NCBI RefSeq assembly: GCF_020012125.1 | Contig: NZ_JAIFAG010000001.1 | Span: forward strand, 248,001-312,000 | Reading direction: 5' to 3' | From: Hymenobacter psoromatis | GTDB taxonomy: Bacteria > Bacteroidota > Bacteroidia > Cytophagales > Hymenobacteraceae | Length of the DNA stretch: 64,000 bases | Shown here: positions 27,470-35,776 of the stretch, in pieces | Layout of the letters: every line of letters begins with the position of its first letter | Position numbering within the stretch: the first letter of the stretch is position 1 | Made by a program: the position numbers and the translations under genes | Notes under the pieces: model-generated | Database searches by the model: none | Seen by the model: only the letters and a program-made list of their open reading frames with translations | What the model was told of the DNA's origin: nothing

Positions 27470-27584
27470 TAAAAGAGCGTCATGCTGAGCTTGTCGAAGC
27501 ATCTCTATCGCATAGCTAACCTCAATGTTAGAAGTTGGTTACGCAGTAGAGATGCTTCGACAAGCTCAGCATGACGCTCTTTTA
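27470..27584. repeat. Palindrome, family A copy 1, between convergent genes
   Basis: Perfect 38-base arms (27470-27507 and 27547-27584) with core GCGTCATGCTGAGCTTGTCG. It separates the convergent OmpA-fusion and GT2 genes. Copies at 47699-47810 and 33081-33197 differ in sequence, but in the perfect copies both arms carry matching changes. Confidence 0.9.
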
Positions 27585-27592
27585 ATATTCCA

Positions 27593-28501
27593 TTACCGAT
27601 GCCGCCGCTTGTAGAGCTGAAGCGTGCGAATGGTATCGGGGCGCTTGCCGAAGTTATTGGTGAGGCTATCCACCATCGCCTCGCCGTAGAGCAGGAAGTT
27701 ATAAAAGCGGTTCTTGCGCTTGGATACGGCTTGCTGAAAGGTGGCTTTGGCAGCCCAGCTGGCAAATAGCACCCGGCCCAGGGTGTTACCAAACTGATTT
27801 TGTAGCACCCGGCGCTGGTTACGCACGGCGTAGTACTGCTTCCAGGCGGCAGGCCACGGAATGCCGTCGCGGTCAAACGAAGCCGGGTGGTAGAAAACGC
27901 TGCGGGGCACCGTGACGATGGGGAAACCATTTTTCTGGGCCCGCGTCATATACTCTACCTCATCGCCCCAAATAAACAGCGACTTATCGGGCACGCCGAT
28001 AGCTTTTACCACCTCTGAGTGAACGAGCGTGCCGTTGAAGAACGACGCTACCCCGTACACCAGGTCGTGGCTTGTCATGTCGGTCACCTTACGGTAGTTT
28101 TGGTTGGGGCGGTCCACGAAGAAGGCTAGTTCCTCGGAGTTACTGGCGCTCACCGACATAGCATTTTTGATGCACGGCCCCAGGTTGGGCGAGGCCAGCA
28201 GCTGGGCCAGCGCGTCGGGCTCGGCCAGGCAGTCGTCGTCCATGCACCAGAGCCAGGTGTAGCCGGCGTCATAGCCCGTCTGGATGCCCGTGGCGAAGCC
28301 GCCCGCACCACCCAGGTTGGCCTGGGTCGTCACGGCCAGGTCGGGCTGGGTAGCCAGCCACTCGGCGGTGCCGTCGGTACTGCCATTGTTGATGACGAAA
28401 ATCCGGTCGAGCGGCCGGGTCTGGCGGCGCAGGCTGTCGAGGCAGAGCTGAAGGTCGGCCAGGCGATTATACGTAACTAATACGGCGGCAACAGTTTCCA
28501 T
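27593..28501 (-). CDS. Glycosyltransferase family 2 (GlfT/rhamnosyltransferase-like)
   Basis: 302 aa GT-A protein. METVAAVLVTYNRLADLQLCLDSL, INNGSTDGTAEWL (about 37-49), the catalytic-region MDDDCLAEPDAL (DDD near 88) and GGFATGIQTGYDAGYTWLW are typical of the GT2 branch containing galactofuranosyl and rhamnosyl transferases. It lies three bases after the flippase stop on the same strand, so both form a two-gene unit making or moving a second glycan. Acceptor unknown. Confidence 0.9.
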   Translation of the reverse strand: METVAAVLVTYNRLADLQLCLDSLRRQTRPLDRIFVINNGSTDGTAEWLATQPDLAVTTQANLGGAGGFATGIQTGYDAGYTWLWCMDDDCLAEPDALAQLLASPNLGPCIKNAMSVSASNSEELAFFVDRPNQNYRKVTDMTSHDLVYGVASFFNGTLVHSEVVKAIGVPDKSLFIWGDEVEYMTRAQKNGFPIVTVPRSVFYHPASFDRDGIPWPAAWKQYYAVRNQRRVLQNQFGNTLGRVLFASWAAKATFQQAVSKRKNRFYNFLLYGEAMVDSLTNNFGKRPDTIRTLQLYKRRHR

Positions 28502-28504
28502 AAC

Positions 28505-29884
28505 TTACCGATTTCTAAGGGTTTGGATTCTAGTTTTAGTAAAGTCAATAGCTTCGCGCAGGTGAGAGAGCTTGATGACATTGATGCCTTTCCAGCGCAG
28601 GTAGCCATACATGGCCAGCGTGATATAGAGCTCGGTGAGCACCAGCGCGTAGGCCGCCCCAATGTGGGCAAAGGGCCGGATGAGTAGCCAGTTAAGCGTT
28701 AGCCCAATGACCGAGCCCACCGCCGTGATGGTGAAAAAAGCGCGGTCCATGCGCAGGTTTATCATGGTATGAATGCCCAGCAGGCCACTGAGGCCGATAA
28801 TGAGCGGCAGCACGCACACCACGCGCAGCACGGTGCCGGCATCCTGAAACTTGGTGCCGTAGAGTAGCGTGAGCACGAATGGCCCCAATAGCCACAGCCC
28901 CACCGCCACGATGCTCAAGAGAATAAAGAGTGGGAAAAACGTGGTGCGCACCATGCGCAGCCCCTGCTCGCGCCCCTGCCCAAACGCCTGGGCCACCACC
29001 GGAAACAGCGCCTGGTTCAGGGCCAGGCCCACGAAGGTTTCGGCCATGCCCTCGAGCCGGGTGCCGGCCGCGTAGATGCCCACGTTGTAGGGCAGGCTCA
29101 TTAGGCCCAGGATGAAAACGTTGGAGCTGGCGTAAATCGTAATCGTGACCGACGAGAAAAACAGCGTGCGGTCCTCCCGAAACCGGGTGCGCAGCTCGGG
29201 CCCGCTGGGCCAGCTAAACCGGATGCCAAACCGCCGCATGGCTACGTACAGCGCTCCCACGCTCACCACAATCTGCGAGACGCTGATAGCCAGGTTCTGG
29301 TAGAAATAATCGCCGGCCTGCCGGATAAGCAGCAGCACCGACAGCGAGAAAATCAGCTTCACCGCCAGGTTGAAGAGCGCTACCCGCCCCAAATCCTCCA
29401 TTGCCTGGTAAAGCCAGAACGGCGAGAGCACCGTGCCGATGCACACCAGGTAGGTACACACGTGCAAAAACAGGTGCGCCTTAAACTCGGCGTTCGACAG
29501 TGAAACCGCGACAAAAACGACCGTCGAAAGCACCCAGAGCAGCGTTTTGCCGGCCATTACCTGGCTGAAAATACGGTTGGTGGCCTCCTTGTCGGCGCGA
29601 TTGGCGGCGATGCTGCGCACAGCCGCCATGTCGAAGCCGTAGTTGATGAGCAGGCTGAAATAGGTGACGTAGGCCTGCGAAAAGTTGAGCAAGCCCAGCT
29701 TTTCGGGGCCAATGATGCGCACCACGTAGGGCACTGTGAGCAGCGGCAGCAGAAAGTTGGCAATCTGCACGCTGAACAGCGAAGCCACGTTCACCGCAAA
29801 GCGCCGCATAGTGGGCTTGGCCATGCCCACCTCATCCTTTACGATGGTTAGCTCGTCCGTAATCTCGTGTATCTCGTCGCTCAC
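28505..29884 (-). CDS. Second oligosaccharide flippase (Wzx/RfbX type)
   Basis: 459 aa, about 12-14 membrane helices. The motif VPYVVRIIGPEKLGLLNFSQAY near residues 52-73 is characteristic of RfbX-type flippases. The called start is GTG at 29884, giving a charged 20-residue lead; ATG at 29824 (MAKPTMRRF) is an alternative closer to the family N-terminus. It is followed by a GT2 gene. It differs from the flippase at 20254-21834, so two export routes are likely. A 16-base inverted repeat lies upstream. Confidence 0.88.
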   Translation of the reverse strand: MSDEIHEITDELTIVKDEVGMAKPTMRRFAVNVASLFSVQIANFLLPLLTVPYVVRIIGPEKLGLLNFSQAYVTYFSLLINYGFDMAAVRSIAANRADKEATNRIFSQVMAGKTLLWVLSTVVFVAVSLSNAEFKAHLFLHVCTYLVCIGTVLSPFWLYQAMEDLGRVALFNLAVKLIFSLSVLLLIRQAGDYFYQNLAISVSQIVVSVGALYVAMRRFGIRFSWPSGPELRTRFREDRTLFFSSVTITIYASSNVFILGLMSLPYNVGIYAAGTRLEGMAETFVGLALNQALFPVVAQAFGQGREQGLRMVRTTFFPLFILLSIVAVGLWLLGPFVLTLLYGTKFQDAGTVLRVVCVLPLIIGLSGLLGIHTMINLRMDRAFFTITAVGSVIGLTLNWLLIRPFAHIGAAYALVLTELYITLAMYGYLRWKGINVIKLSHLREAIDFTKTRIQTLRNR

Positions 29885-29985
29885 TGGGGGTAGGCTAAAA
29901 CAGGGGGTAGGCGCAGTACTGGTTTTCGCAGGTGAAGGCAGGGCGGGATGAGACGGGCGGTATACGAAAATAAGACACTTGCAGT

Positions 29986-30055
29986 CAACTTTTTCTCAAA
30001 AAAAGGCTATTTCAAAGTACTAAGAAAAGCGGCCTAAACTTTTGAGAAAAAGTTG
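29986..30055. promoter_or_regulatory. 16-base AT-rich inverted repeat upstream of the flippase
   Basis: Arms CAACTTTTTCTCAAAA (29986-30001) and TTTTGAGAAAAAGTTG (30040-30055) match perfectly across a 38-base spacer. The position, about 100 bases upstream of the flippase start, would suit an operator or paired binding sites; this is inference. Confidence 0.5.
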
Positions 30056-30204
30056 CCTCCACACTTTAGCCAGGTCACTCGCTTGCTAATTAAGCTAATG
30101 CAGCATGCTACTGGCATAAATAAATCTGGGAAATACTGGTAGGACGACGCCTTAAAAGTAATATGGACGAACTTACTTTTTTACTAAATGAGCCGCCGCC
30201 CACC

Positions 30205-30213
30205 CGACCTTTG
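30205..30213 (+). promoter_or_regulatory. -7 box beside the EVE gene start
   Basis: CGACCTTTG, with the TTTG ending 5 bases before the ATG at 30219. If used, the transcript would be leaderless or nearly so. Confidence 0.35.
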
Positions 30214-30218
30214 TGGCC

Positions 30219-30629
30219 ATGAAGCATTGGCTCGTTAAGTCTGAACCCGAAACTTATTCCTGGGCTGACTTTGTGCAGGAGACCGGCACCGACTGGACGG
30301 GCGTGCGCAACTACCAGGCCCGCAACAACCTGCAAGCCATGCAACCCGGCGACCTCGTGCTGTTTTATCACAGCGTGAGCGAGAAGGCGGTAGTGGGTGT
30401 GGCCCGCGTGCACGCTCCCGCCGCCCCCGATGCCACGGCCGAGGCCGGCAGCCCCTGGGTGGCCGTGCGCCTGCGGCCCCACGCGCCGCTGGCCCGCCCC
30501 GTGCCGCTGGCCGCCCTCAAGGCCGCGCCCCGGCTGGCCGGCCTGGGCCTCATCCGGCAGTCGCGCCTCTCGGTGACGCCCATCACACCCGACGAGTTCG
30601 ACGTGGTGCTGGCGTTGGGGGAGGGGTAG
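30219..30629 (+). CDS. EVE (PUA-like) domain protein
   Basis: 136 aa, a full single EVE domain. MKHWLVKSEPETYSW, GVRNYQARNNLQAMQPGDLVLFYHS and VVGVARVHAP are diagnostic. EVE domains bind modified bases in RNA or DNA with an aromatic cage; this short form is widespread (thymocyte nuclear protein 1-like). ATG at 30219 is chosen over GTG at 30213, which lies in the -7 box. The gene ends in GGGGAGGGGTAG, so the genome's repeated nonamer provides its stop codon. Confidence 0.9.
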   Translation: MKHWLVKSEPETYSWADFVQETGTDWTGVRNYQARNNLQAMQPGDLVLFYHSVSEKAVVGVARVHAPAAPDATAEAGSPWVAVRLRPHAPLARPVPLAALKAAPRLAGLGLIRQSRLSVTPITPDEFDVVLALGEG

Positions 30630-30639
30630 GGCCGTTTGT

Positions 30640-30668
30640 CATTGCCGCGCTCCTAGTGGCAAACGGTC
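30640..30668. repeat. Small hairpin after the EVE gene
   Basis: CCGTTTG and CAAACGG arms enclose TCATTGCCGCGCTC, which resembles a worn fragment of palindrome family B. It may serve as a weak terminator. Confidence 0.35.
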
Positions 30669-30776
30669 TCGCGCTCAGCTCCTTTTGCCGCCGGAAATTA
30701 AAGCGCGGAAAAAGGGTTAACTTCGTGAGAGCCCGGCCAACTATTCGCGCGTGGGCGGCGTTGCGCGACTGACCCC

Positions 30777-32396
30777 ATGAAACACTTCTTCGCCTGCTTG
30801 CTGAGCATAGGCTGCCTGCCGCTGGCGACGCTGGCGCAGCGCCCTACCCCCCCGCCCCCGCCCGACGCGCCCCAGCAGGTGGCCCGCGCCGAGCTGCTGC
30901 TCGACCCCGCCAACGACGACGTGCAAGTGCAAGCCATGCCCGCCGATACGGCCGTGGTGCTCTTCATCCGGCACCAGCCGCCGGGCCAGCGCAAGGCGCG
31001 CTATGTGTTTCAGCAGTACGGGGCCGACCTACACCTACGCAACGAGGTGAGCCTGGAAATTGCGCCCGAGTATGAGCTGAAGCGTATGACCAGCGAGCCG
31101 GGCATCGCCTACGCCCTATTCAACTCGCCCGACAAGCCGGGCCGCCTGCTGGCGGTGGCCTACAATGTGCACGACGGCCAGGTGCGCGCCCAGAACTTCG
31201 ATACCAAGCTGTGCCGCGACGTGGTGAGCGTAAAGGCTATGACGGGGCGGCTGCTGGTCAACGTGACGCTCGCGGACCAGCTGCACCAGACCGTGCTGCT
31301 GCTCGACGTGGCCAGCGGGCGCTTTCAGTTTCTGCCCTCCCTCTACGAGCCCCTCAACACCGAGCTGACCAGCGTAGCCGACCGCCCCGCCGGCCGGGCC
31401 GAGTTCGTGCTCAGCCAGAGCAACGGCCGTAAGCAGCGCCTGCTGGTCAAGCGCTTGTCGGCTACCCAGGGCGAGCTGCTCAACTCGGAGCTGGTGCAAA
31501 CCGAGAGCGAGCGTAGCCTACTCACGGCCCAGCTCAGCTCGCCTGAAGACACTACTACCCGCCTGCTGGCCGGCACCTACGGCCTGCGCGACCTGCGCTA
31601 CGCCCAGGGGTTATTTGCCACCGACCTCAGCCCGCGCGCCGATAATTCAGCCAGCACCCATTCGGGCCTGCGCTTTTATGACTTTAAGCGCTTCCGGCAC
31701 TTTTTTGATTACCTGGGGCCTGGTCACCAAGCCCGCCTCCAAGGCCGCGCCGCCCGCCGCGAGGCCCGCGCCGCCAGCCCCCTGCGCTGGCACTACCACC
31801 TGCTGCTGCACGAGCTGCTGCGCCAGCCCGATGGCGGCTACACCCTCGTGGCCGAAGTATACACGCCCCAGTACACTTACTCCAACAACGGATATGGCAA
31901 CACGCTGTCTTCGCTAAGCTCCTACCCCCTCACCGGGCGCTACCCCGGCGCGGGCGGCTACGGCTACGGCGGCTACGGCAACAACCGCACGTTCGTGGGC
32001 TTTCGGACTACCCATGTGTTGGTGTGCGGCTTCGATAAGCGTGGTAATCTTTTGTGGGATAATAACTTCGTGGTAGGGCCCGGTATCGTGCGCACCGAAC
32101 TGGAAGAGGCCGTGCAGCCCCTGCCCCTGGCCAATGGTGGTCTGGTGCTGGCCTACCTCTTCGATAATGAGCTGCACTACAAGCGCATTACGCAAAGCGA
32201 AGCCAGCCCCAACGACACGAAAGTGGACCTGCTCACCTCTTCGGCCGCCGAGCCGGAAAAAGTGCTTGACGTGCGCCAGTCTGACCTGCTGCCCTGGGCC
32301 AATGGCCAGTATGTGGCCAGCGGCTTTCAGCGCCTGCGCGCCGGCCGCAACGGCCCCGAGCGGCAGGTGTTTTTCTTGCAGGTGCTGCGTTTCTAG
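30777..32396 (+). CDS. Secreted protein of unknown function
   Basis: 539 aa. Signal peptide about 1-20 (MKHFFACLLSIGCLPLATLAQ), then a PTPPPPP linker. The rest is beta-rich with repeated short strands, suggesting a propeller-like fold (LLLDVASGRFQFLPSL, HVLVCGFDKRGNLLWDNNFVVG). A Gly/Tyr-rich low-complexity stretch lies near residues 390-405 (GAGGYGYGGYGNN). It ends VFFLQVLRF. No family recognised; it resembles hypothetical proteins found around Bacteroidota envelope genes. Only 59 bases separate it from rnhB. Confidence 0.75.
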   Translation: MKHFFACLLSIGCLPLATLAQRPTPPPPPDAPQQVARAELLLDPANDDVQVQAMPADTAVVLFIRHQPPGQRKARYVFQQYGADLHLRNEVSLEIAPEYELKRMTSEPGIAYALFNSPDKPGRLLAVAYNVHDGQVRAQNFDTKLCRDVVSVKAMTGRLLVNVTLADQLHQTVLLLDVASGRFQFLPSLYEPLNTELTSVADRPAGRAEFVLSQSNGRKQRLLVKRLSATQGELLNSELVQTESERSLLTAQLSSPEDTTTRLLAGTYGLRDLRYAQGLFATDLSPRADNSASTHSGLRFYDFKRFRHFFDYLGPGHQARLQGRAARREARAASPLRWHYHLLLHELLRQPDGGYTLVAEVYTPQYTYSNNGYGNTLSSLSSYPLTGRYPGAGGYGYGGYGNNRTFVGFRTTHVLVCGFDKRGNLLWDNNFVVGPGIVRTELEEAVQPLPLANGGLVLAYLFDNELHYKRITQSEASPNDTKVDLLTSSAAEPEKVLDVRQSDLLPWANGQYVASGFQRLRAGRNGPERQVFFLQVLRF

Positions 32397-32455
32397 CCCG
32401 CGCCCGCCAACCTTTGCGGCCCCGCTGGCGTTTGGCCGGTGGGGCCGTTTTGCTT

Positions 32456-33058
32456 ATGCGTAGTGCTTCTTCTCCGGCGGTGGGCCTGCTCGCTACCCAC
32501 ACTGGCCACCCCCACGAGGCGGGCCTCGACGAGGCCGGGCGCGGCTGCCTGGCGGGCCCGGTATTTGCGGCCGCCGTCATCCTACCCCCCAATTTTAACC
32601 CGCCCTTCCTCCACGACTCGAAGCTACTCACGGCCCGCCGCCGGGTGGCGTTGCGCGCCACCATTTGCGCCGAGGCCGTGGCCTGGGCCGTGGGCGAAGC
32701 TTCGGTGGCCGAAATTGAGGCTATCAACATTGCGCAGGCCAGCTACCTAGCTATGCACCGGGCCGTGGCCGCGCTGGCCGTGCCCGCCATCCACCTGCTG
32801 GTCGATGGCAACCGCTTCCGGCCCTACCCCGGCCTGCCGCACACTTGCGCCGTGGGCGGCGACGGCCGGTTTCGACACATCGCGGCCGCCTCCATCCTGG
32901 CCAAAACCTTCCGCGATGAGCACCTGGCGCGGCTGGCCGACGAGTTTCCGGCCTACGGCTGGGCGCAGAACGCGGGCTACCCCACCGCCGCCCACCGGGC
33001 CGCCCTGCGCGCCCACGGCCCTACCCCCCACCACCGCATGGGGTTCCGGCTGCTTTAA
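32456..33058 (+). CDS. rnhB: Ribonuclease HII
   Basis: 200 aa, normal for RNase HII. It cuts the RNA strand of RNA-DNA hybrids and removes single ribonucleotides. The metal-binding motif AGLDEAGRGCLAGPV (D25, E26), the HDSKLL motif, VDGNRF and the late RFRHIAAASILAKTFRDE are present. The C-terminus (YGWAQNAGYPTAAHRAAL, HHRMGF) fits the family. ATG at 32456 is the first plausible start. A family A palindrome-like repeat follows the stop. Confidence 0.95.
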   Translation: MRSASSPAVGLLATHTGHPHEAGLDEAGRGCLAGPVFAAAVILPPNFNPPFLHDSKLLTARRRVALRATICAEAVAWAVGEASVAEIEAINIAQASYLAMHRAVAALAVPAIHLLVDGNRFRPYPGLPHTCAVGGDGRFRHIAAASILAKTFRDEHLARLADEFPAYGWAQNAGYPTAAHRAALRAHGPTPHHRMGFRLL

Positions 33059-33080
33059 ATGGGTAATGAGGTAATAGGTA

Positions 33081-33197
33081 CTAAAAAGAACGGTCATGCT
33101 GACGAAGGAAGCATCTCGCCCGCGCAACTAACCTCAACCGGTAGAATTACCTGCGCGGGCGAGATGCGTCCTGCGTCAGCAGAACGTTCTCTTGTTA
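33081..33197. repeat. Imperfect palindrome, family A copy 2
   Basis: Between convergent rnhB and the response regulator gene. The arms share GCATCTCGCCCGCGCA and its complement in the centre, and GGTCATGCTGACG-like outer ends, but with mismatches and short indels, so this copy is more worn than those at 27470 and 47699. Confidence 0.75.
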
Positions 33198-33205
33198 TTC
33201 CTTTA

Positions 33206-33661
33206 TTACGAATTCTTCAGCTTGAGCAAATCCAGAAATAGGCTGAAGCCATCGACAGTGCCGCCGCCTTCGCTGCCGAAGGCATCGAAGGTAAGGGGCT
33301 TGATAATGTAGCCGCTCACGCCCAGCGCATTGGCCCCCGAGCGGTCGGTGTCGAGGTCCGAGGTGGTCATAATGAACACGTTGAGGTCGCTGAACTCCGA
33401 GTCTTCGCGCAAAATTTTGAGTAGCTCCAGCCCATTGAGGCGGGGCATGTTCAGGTCGAGCATGACTAGGCCGGGGCGCTCAATTTTGGTTTCCCCATTT
33501 TCGCCGCGCAACAGGTTGAGGGCTTCGCGGCCGTTGCGGGCGTGCACCAGCGGTACGGTGATGTTTTGCTTGCGCAGCTCGCGCTGCACGTTCATGACGT
33601 CCATCTGGTCGTCTTCAACAAGGAGAATACTCGGCGCGGCCGGCGAGGAAAGCGGGGTCAT
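33206..33661 (-). CDS. Response regulator, single receiver domain (Rcp1-like)
   Basis: 151 aa, only a CheY-like receiver. Acidic pocket EDD (16-18), phospho-acceptor D69 in VMLDLNMPRLNG, the T/S in IMTTSDLD and conserved K in GYIIKPL. The loop FGSEGGGTVDGF near the end is typical of Rcp1-type regulators that pair with phytochrome-like histidine kinases. With no output domain it likely acts through protein contact. It is downstream of the CHASE3 kinase gene (78-base gap). ATG at 33661 preferred over an upstream in-frame start. Confidence 0.92.
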   Translation of the reverse strand: MTPLSSPAAPSILLVEDDQMDVMNVQRELRKQNITVPLVHARNGREALNLLRGENGETKIERPGLVMLDLNMPRLNGLELLKILREDSEFSDLNVFIMTTSDLDTDRSGANALGVSGYIIKPLTFDAFGSEGGGTVDGFSLFLDLLKLKNS

Positions 33662-33739
33662 GGCGAAAACTAGGCGGGCAGGGGCCAAAATAGGCTGAGC
33701 CGTTTTAACGCAGCTGGCCCCCGAAAGGATGCGGGCCCG

Positions 33740-35299
33740 CTACTGAACCTGGGCCAGCAGCTGGGCGGGTGGCACGGCTTGCGCGCTAGTGGCGGCGGTC
33801 TTGGCGGCCGGCTTCTTGGGCCAGGTAAAGAAGAAGGTAGCGCCCTGGCCTTCCGCCGACTCGACCCAGATGCGGCCGCCCTGGCGCTCCACTATTTTCT
33901 TCACAATGGCCAGCCCTACCCCCGTGCTTTCGAGCGCATCGCGCTCCACCAGGGTTTGGAAAATGATGAAGATGCGCTCGTGGTATTCGGCCGCGATGCC
34001 CGGCCCATCGTCCTGCACCGAAAACTGGTAGAAGTTATCGTTCAGGTCCTCGCAGCCGATGCGGATGGTGCCCGCCTCGGGGTGGTCGTGGTACTTTACG
34101 GCGTTGGAAATCAAGTTAGTAAATACCTGCTGGAGCTGGGTGCGGTTGGTGGGTAGGGTAGGCAGGAAAAAGGGCAGCTCCAGGTGCATTCCGGGGGGTA
34201 GGTCCAGGGTATCGGTAATTTCGCGCAGCAGCTGCCGCACGAATACGGCCTCGTTGGCCTCCACCACGCGGCCCACCCGCGCCAGCGCCAGAATACCGGT
34301 AATAAGGTTTTCCATACGGTGCACGCGCTGCCGCATCAGGGCCAGAAACTCGCGCACGTGGGCCGGCAGGCCGGTCTGCTCCATGTCTTCCTCAATCCAA
34401 CGCGAGGCGCTTTCAATGCCCCGCAGGGGGGCTTTCAGGTCGTGCGATACCACGTAGGCAAACTGGTCCAGCTCCTGGTTGCGGCCTTCGAGCTGGGTAA
34501 TATTTTGGTCGATGGTGTGGGCCATCGTATTGAGGGCGGCGGTCAGCTCACTCATCTCGTCGTGGCCGTCGTCCACGAGCTGGGTTTTGTAGTCGCCTTC
34601 GGCCAAGCGGCGAGCCATCGTTATCATGCCCCGCAGGCGGCGGCCCAGCAGCCGCACGAGGTATACGGCCCACAGCAGCCCGAACACCAGGGCCAGACCC
34701 GTGAGCAGCCCCGACAGCCGCTGCGCCCGCGTAATGCTGTCGGCTAGGCGCTGGCGCTGCACCTGGCGGTTGTTGTTTTCCACCTCATCGAAGTGGCTCA
34801 TCTGAAAGCGAATGGCATCCATTACCTGCTTGCCTGATAAGCCCGCACCCAAGCTGGCGTGCGGCATCCCGGCGAGGCCCGTTTGGGTAGCATCGCGCTG
34901 ATGGATGGCGCGCTTTTCGCTTATCAGCAAGTGCGTATAGGCCGTCCACTGCTGAAATAAGTGCTGGGTCGTGTCAAGGCGCTGGCGCTGCTGCGGCTCG
35001 TCAGTCAGTTCTTCGCGCACCGTTTGAAAGCGGTGCAGCAAGTCGCGCTCGCCGGAGTAGTAGGGCTGCAGCATCTGCTCATTGCCCAGCAGCAGGTAGC
35101 CCCGAAAGCCGGTTTCCATGTCGATGATGTTGCGCAGCAGCGTGGTGCCGTCGGCCGAGGTGCGCTGCGAGGCCTCCACTCGCTGCGAGTTGCGCAGCAC
35201 CTGCCCGGCCAGCCGGTAGTTGATGAGCACTACCGTGGTAAATAGCCCCAGTAGCAGCAAAAAACCCGCGAATATTTTAGTGGTAAGGTTGATTTTCAT
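33740..35299 (-). CDS. CHASE3-HAMP sensor histidine kinase
   Basis: 519 aa. TM1 (about 9-29), periplasmic CHASE3 sensor (about 35-185, with MIDMETGFRGYLLLGN-like motif), TM2 (about 196-218), HAMP (about 219-272), HisKA with H286 in YVVSHDLKAPLRG, and HATPase (N box NLISNAVKYHD, G1 DDGPGI, G2 STGVGLAIVKKI). It should autophosphorylate on H286 and pass phosphate to the adjacent receiver protein. The upstream CZB gene ends 15 bases before its start, implying co-transcription and a linked signal. Confidence 0.95.
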   Translation of the reverse strand: MKINLTTKIFAGFLLLLGLFTTVVLINYRLAGQVLRNSQRVEASQRTSADGTTLLRNIIDMETGFRGYLLLGNEQMLQPYYSGERDLLHRFQTVREELTDEPQQRQRLDTTQHLFQQWTAYTHLLISEKRAIHQRDATQTGLAGMPHASLGAGLSGKQVMDAIRFQMSHFDEVENNNRQVQRQRLADSITRAQRLSGLLTGLALVFGLLWAVYLVRLLGRRLRGMITMARRLAEGDYKTQLVDDGHDEMSELTAALNTMAHTIDQNITQLEGRNQELDQFAYVVSHDLKAPLRGIESASRWIEEDMEQTGLPAHVREFLALMRQRVHRMENLITGILALARVGRVVEANEAVFVRQLLREITDTLDLPPGMHLELPFFLPTLPTNRTQLQQVFTNLISNAVKYHDHPEAGTIRIGCEDLNDNFYQFSVQDDGPGIAAEYHERIFIIFQTLVERDALESTGVGLAIVKKIVERQGGRIWVESAEGQGATFFFTWPKKPAAKTAATSAQAVPPAQLLAQVQ

Positions 35300-35314
35300 G
35301 GCACCCAGGGCCGG

Positions 35315-35686
35315 TCAGGCTTGGGCATTACGCAGTTTGGCTTCCATAGTTTGCAGCAGCGCCAGTAGGTCGTCGGCCAAAACTTGCACTTCGCCAAAGC
35401 CCACCAGGGCTTCCTCGCGGTGGCCAGCCAGGTATAAGTCCATCAGGCGGTTGGCGCGCGTATGGATGAGGCGGTGCAGCTGGTCCAGCTCGCGCATTTC
35501 GGGCAGGTGCTGGTAGGTGCCCTGGTGGCGCTCAGCTATCCACTGGCCCAGGCTGCACAAGTCAGGGTCGCGCAGGGGGCCTTCCTCGTTGCCATTGCCG
35601 TGCAAAAAGGAGCGCAGCCGCGCTTTAAAGGAAAAGTGCTTGACAAGGGCGGACTCGAAGTCCTGTTTGATAGCGGCCGGAGACAT
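35315..35686 (-). CDS. Stand-alone CZB (chemoreceptor zinc-binding) domain protein
   Basis: 123 aa, almost entirely one CZB domain. The zinc ligands are in place: H17 (KHFSFKARLRSFLHG), C44 (DPDLCSLGQWI), H71 and H75 (LHRLIHTRA). In chemoreceptors and diguanylate cyclases, CZB senses zinc or hypochlorous acid through the Cys-Zn core. Here it has no fused output and is the first gene of a CZB/kinase/regulator unit. A TACCTTTG -7 box lies 4 bases upstream of the ATG. Confidence 0.88.
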   Translation of the reverse strand: MSPAAIKQDFESALVKHFSFKARLRSFLHGNGNEEGPLRDPDLCSLGQWIAERHQGTYQHLPEMRELDQLHRLIHTRANRLMDLYLAGHREEALVGFGEVQVLADDLLALLQTMEAKLRNAQA

Positions 35687-35690
35687 GGGG

Positions 35691-35698
35691 CAAAGGTA
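35691..35698 (-). promoter_or_regulatory. -7 box abutting the CZB gene
   Basis: Reads TACCTTTG on the - strand, an exact TAnnTTTG, ending 4 bases before the ATG at 35686. It predicts a leaderless or near-leaderless transcript for the CZB-kinase-regulator unit. Confidence 0.45.
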
Positions 35699-35731
35699 AG
35701 GGGGTAAGGCGGGCGTTGCGCGGCCCCGAAG

Positions 35732-35739
35732 TAGCTTTG
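35732..35739 (+). promoter_or_regulatory. -7 box upstream of gcvT
   Basis: TAGCTTTG, an exact TAnnTTTG, 37 bases before the gcvT ATG. The leader between them is C-rich and contains two copies of the CCTACCCC motif and no Shine-Dalgarno. Confidence 0.4.
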
Positions 35740-35776
35740 CGGCTCCCTACCCCGCCCCGCCTACCCCCCCTTTTTC

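Larger units (their letters stand above)
29885..30218. other. Divergent intergenic region
   Basis: 334 bases between the flippase unit (-) and the EVE-domain gene (+). Two copies of the GGGGGTAGG nonamer lie at 29885-29910. It also holds an AT-rich inverted repeat (29986-30055), a small AAAAGTAA/TTACTTTT hairpin (30154-30180) and a -7 box beside the EVE gene. No gene seen. Confidence 0.55.
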
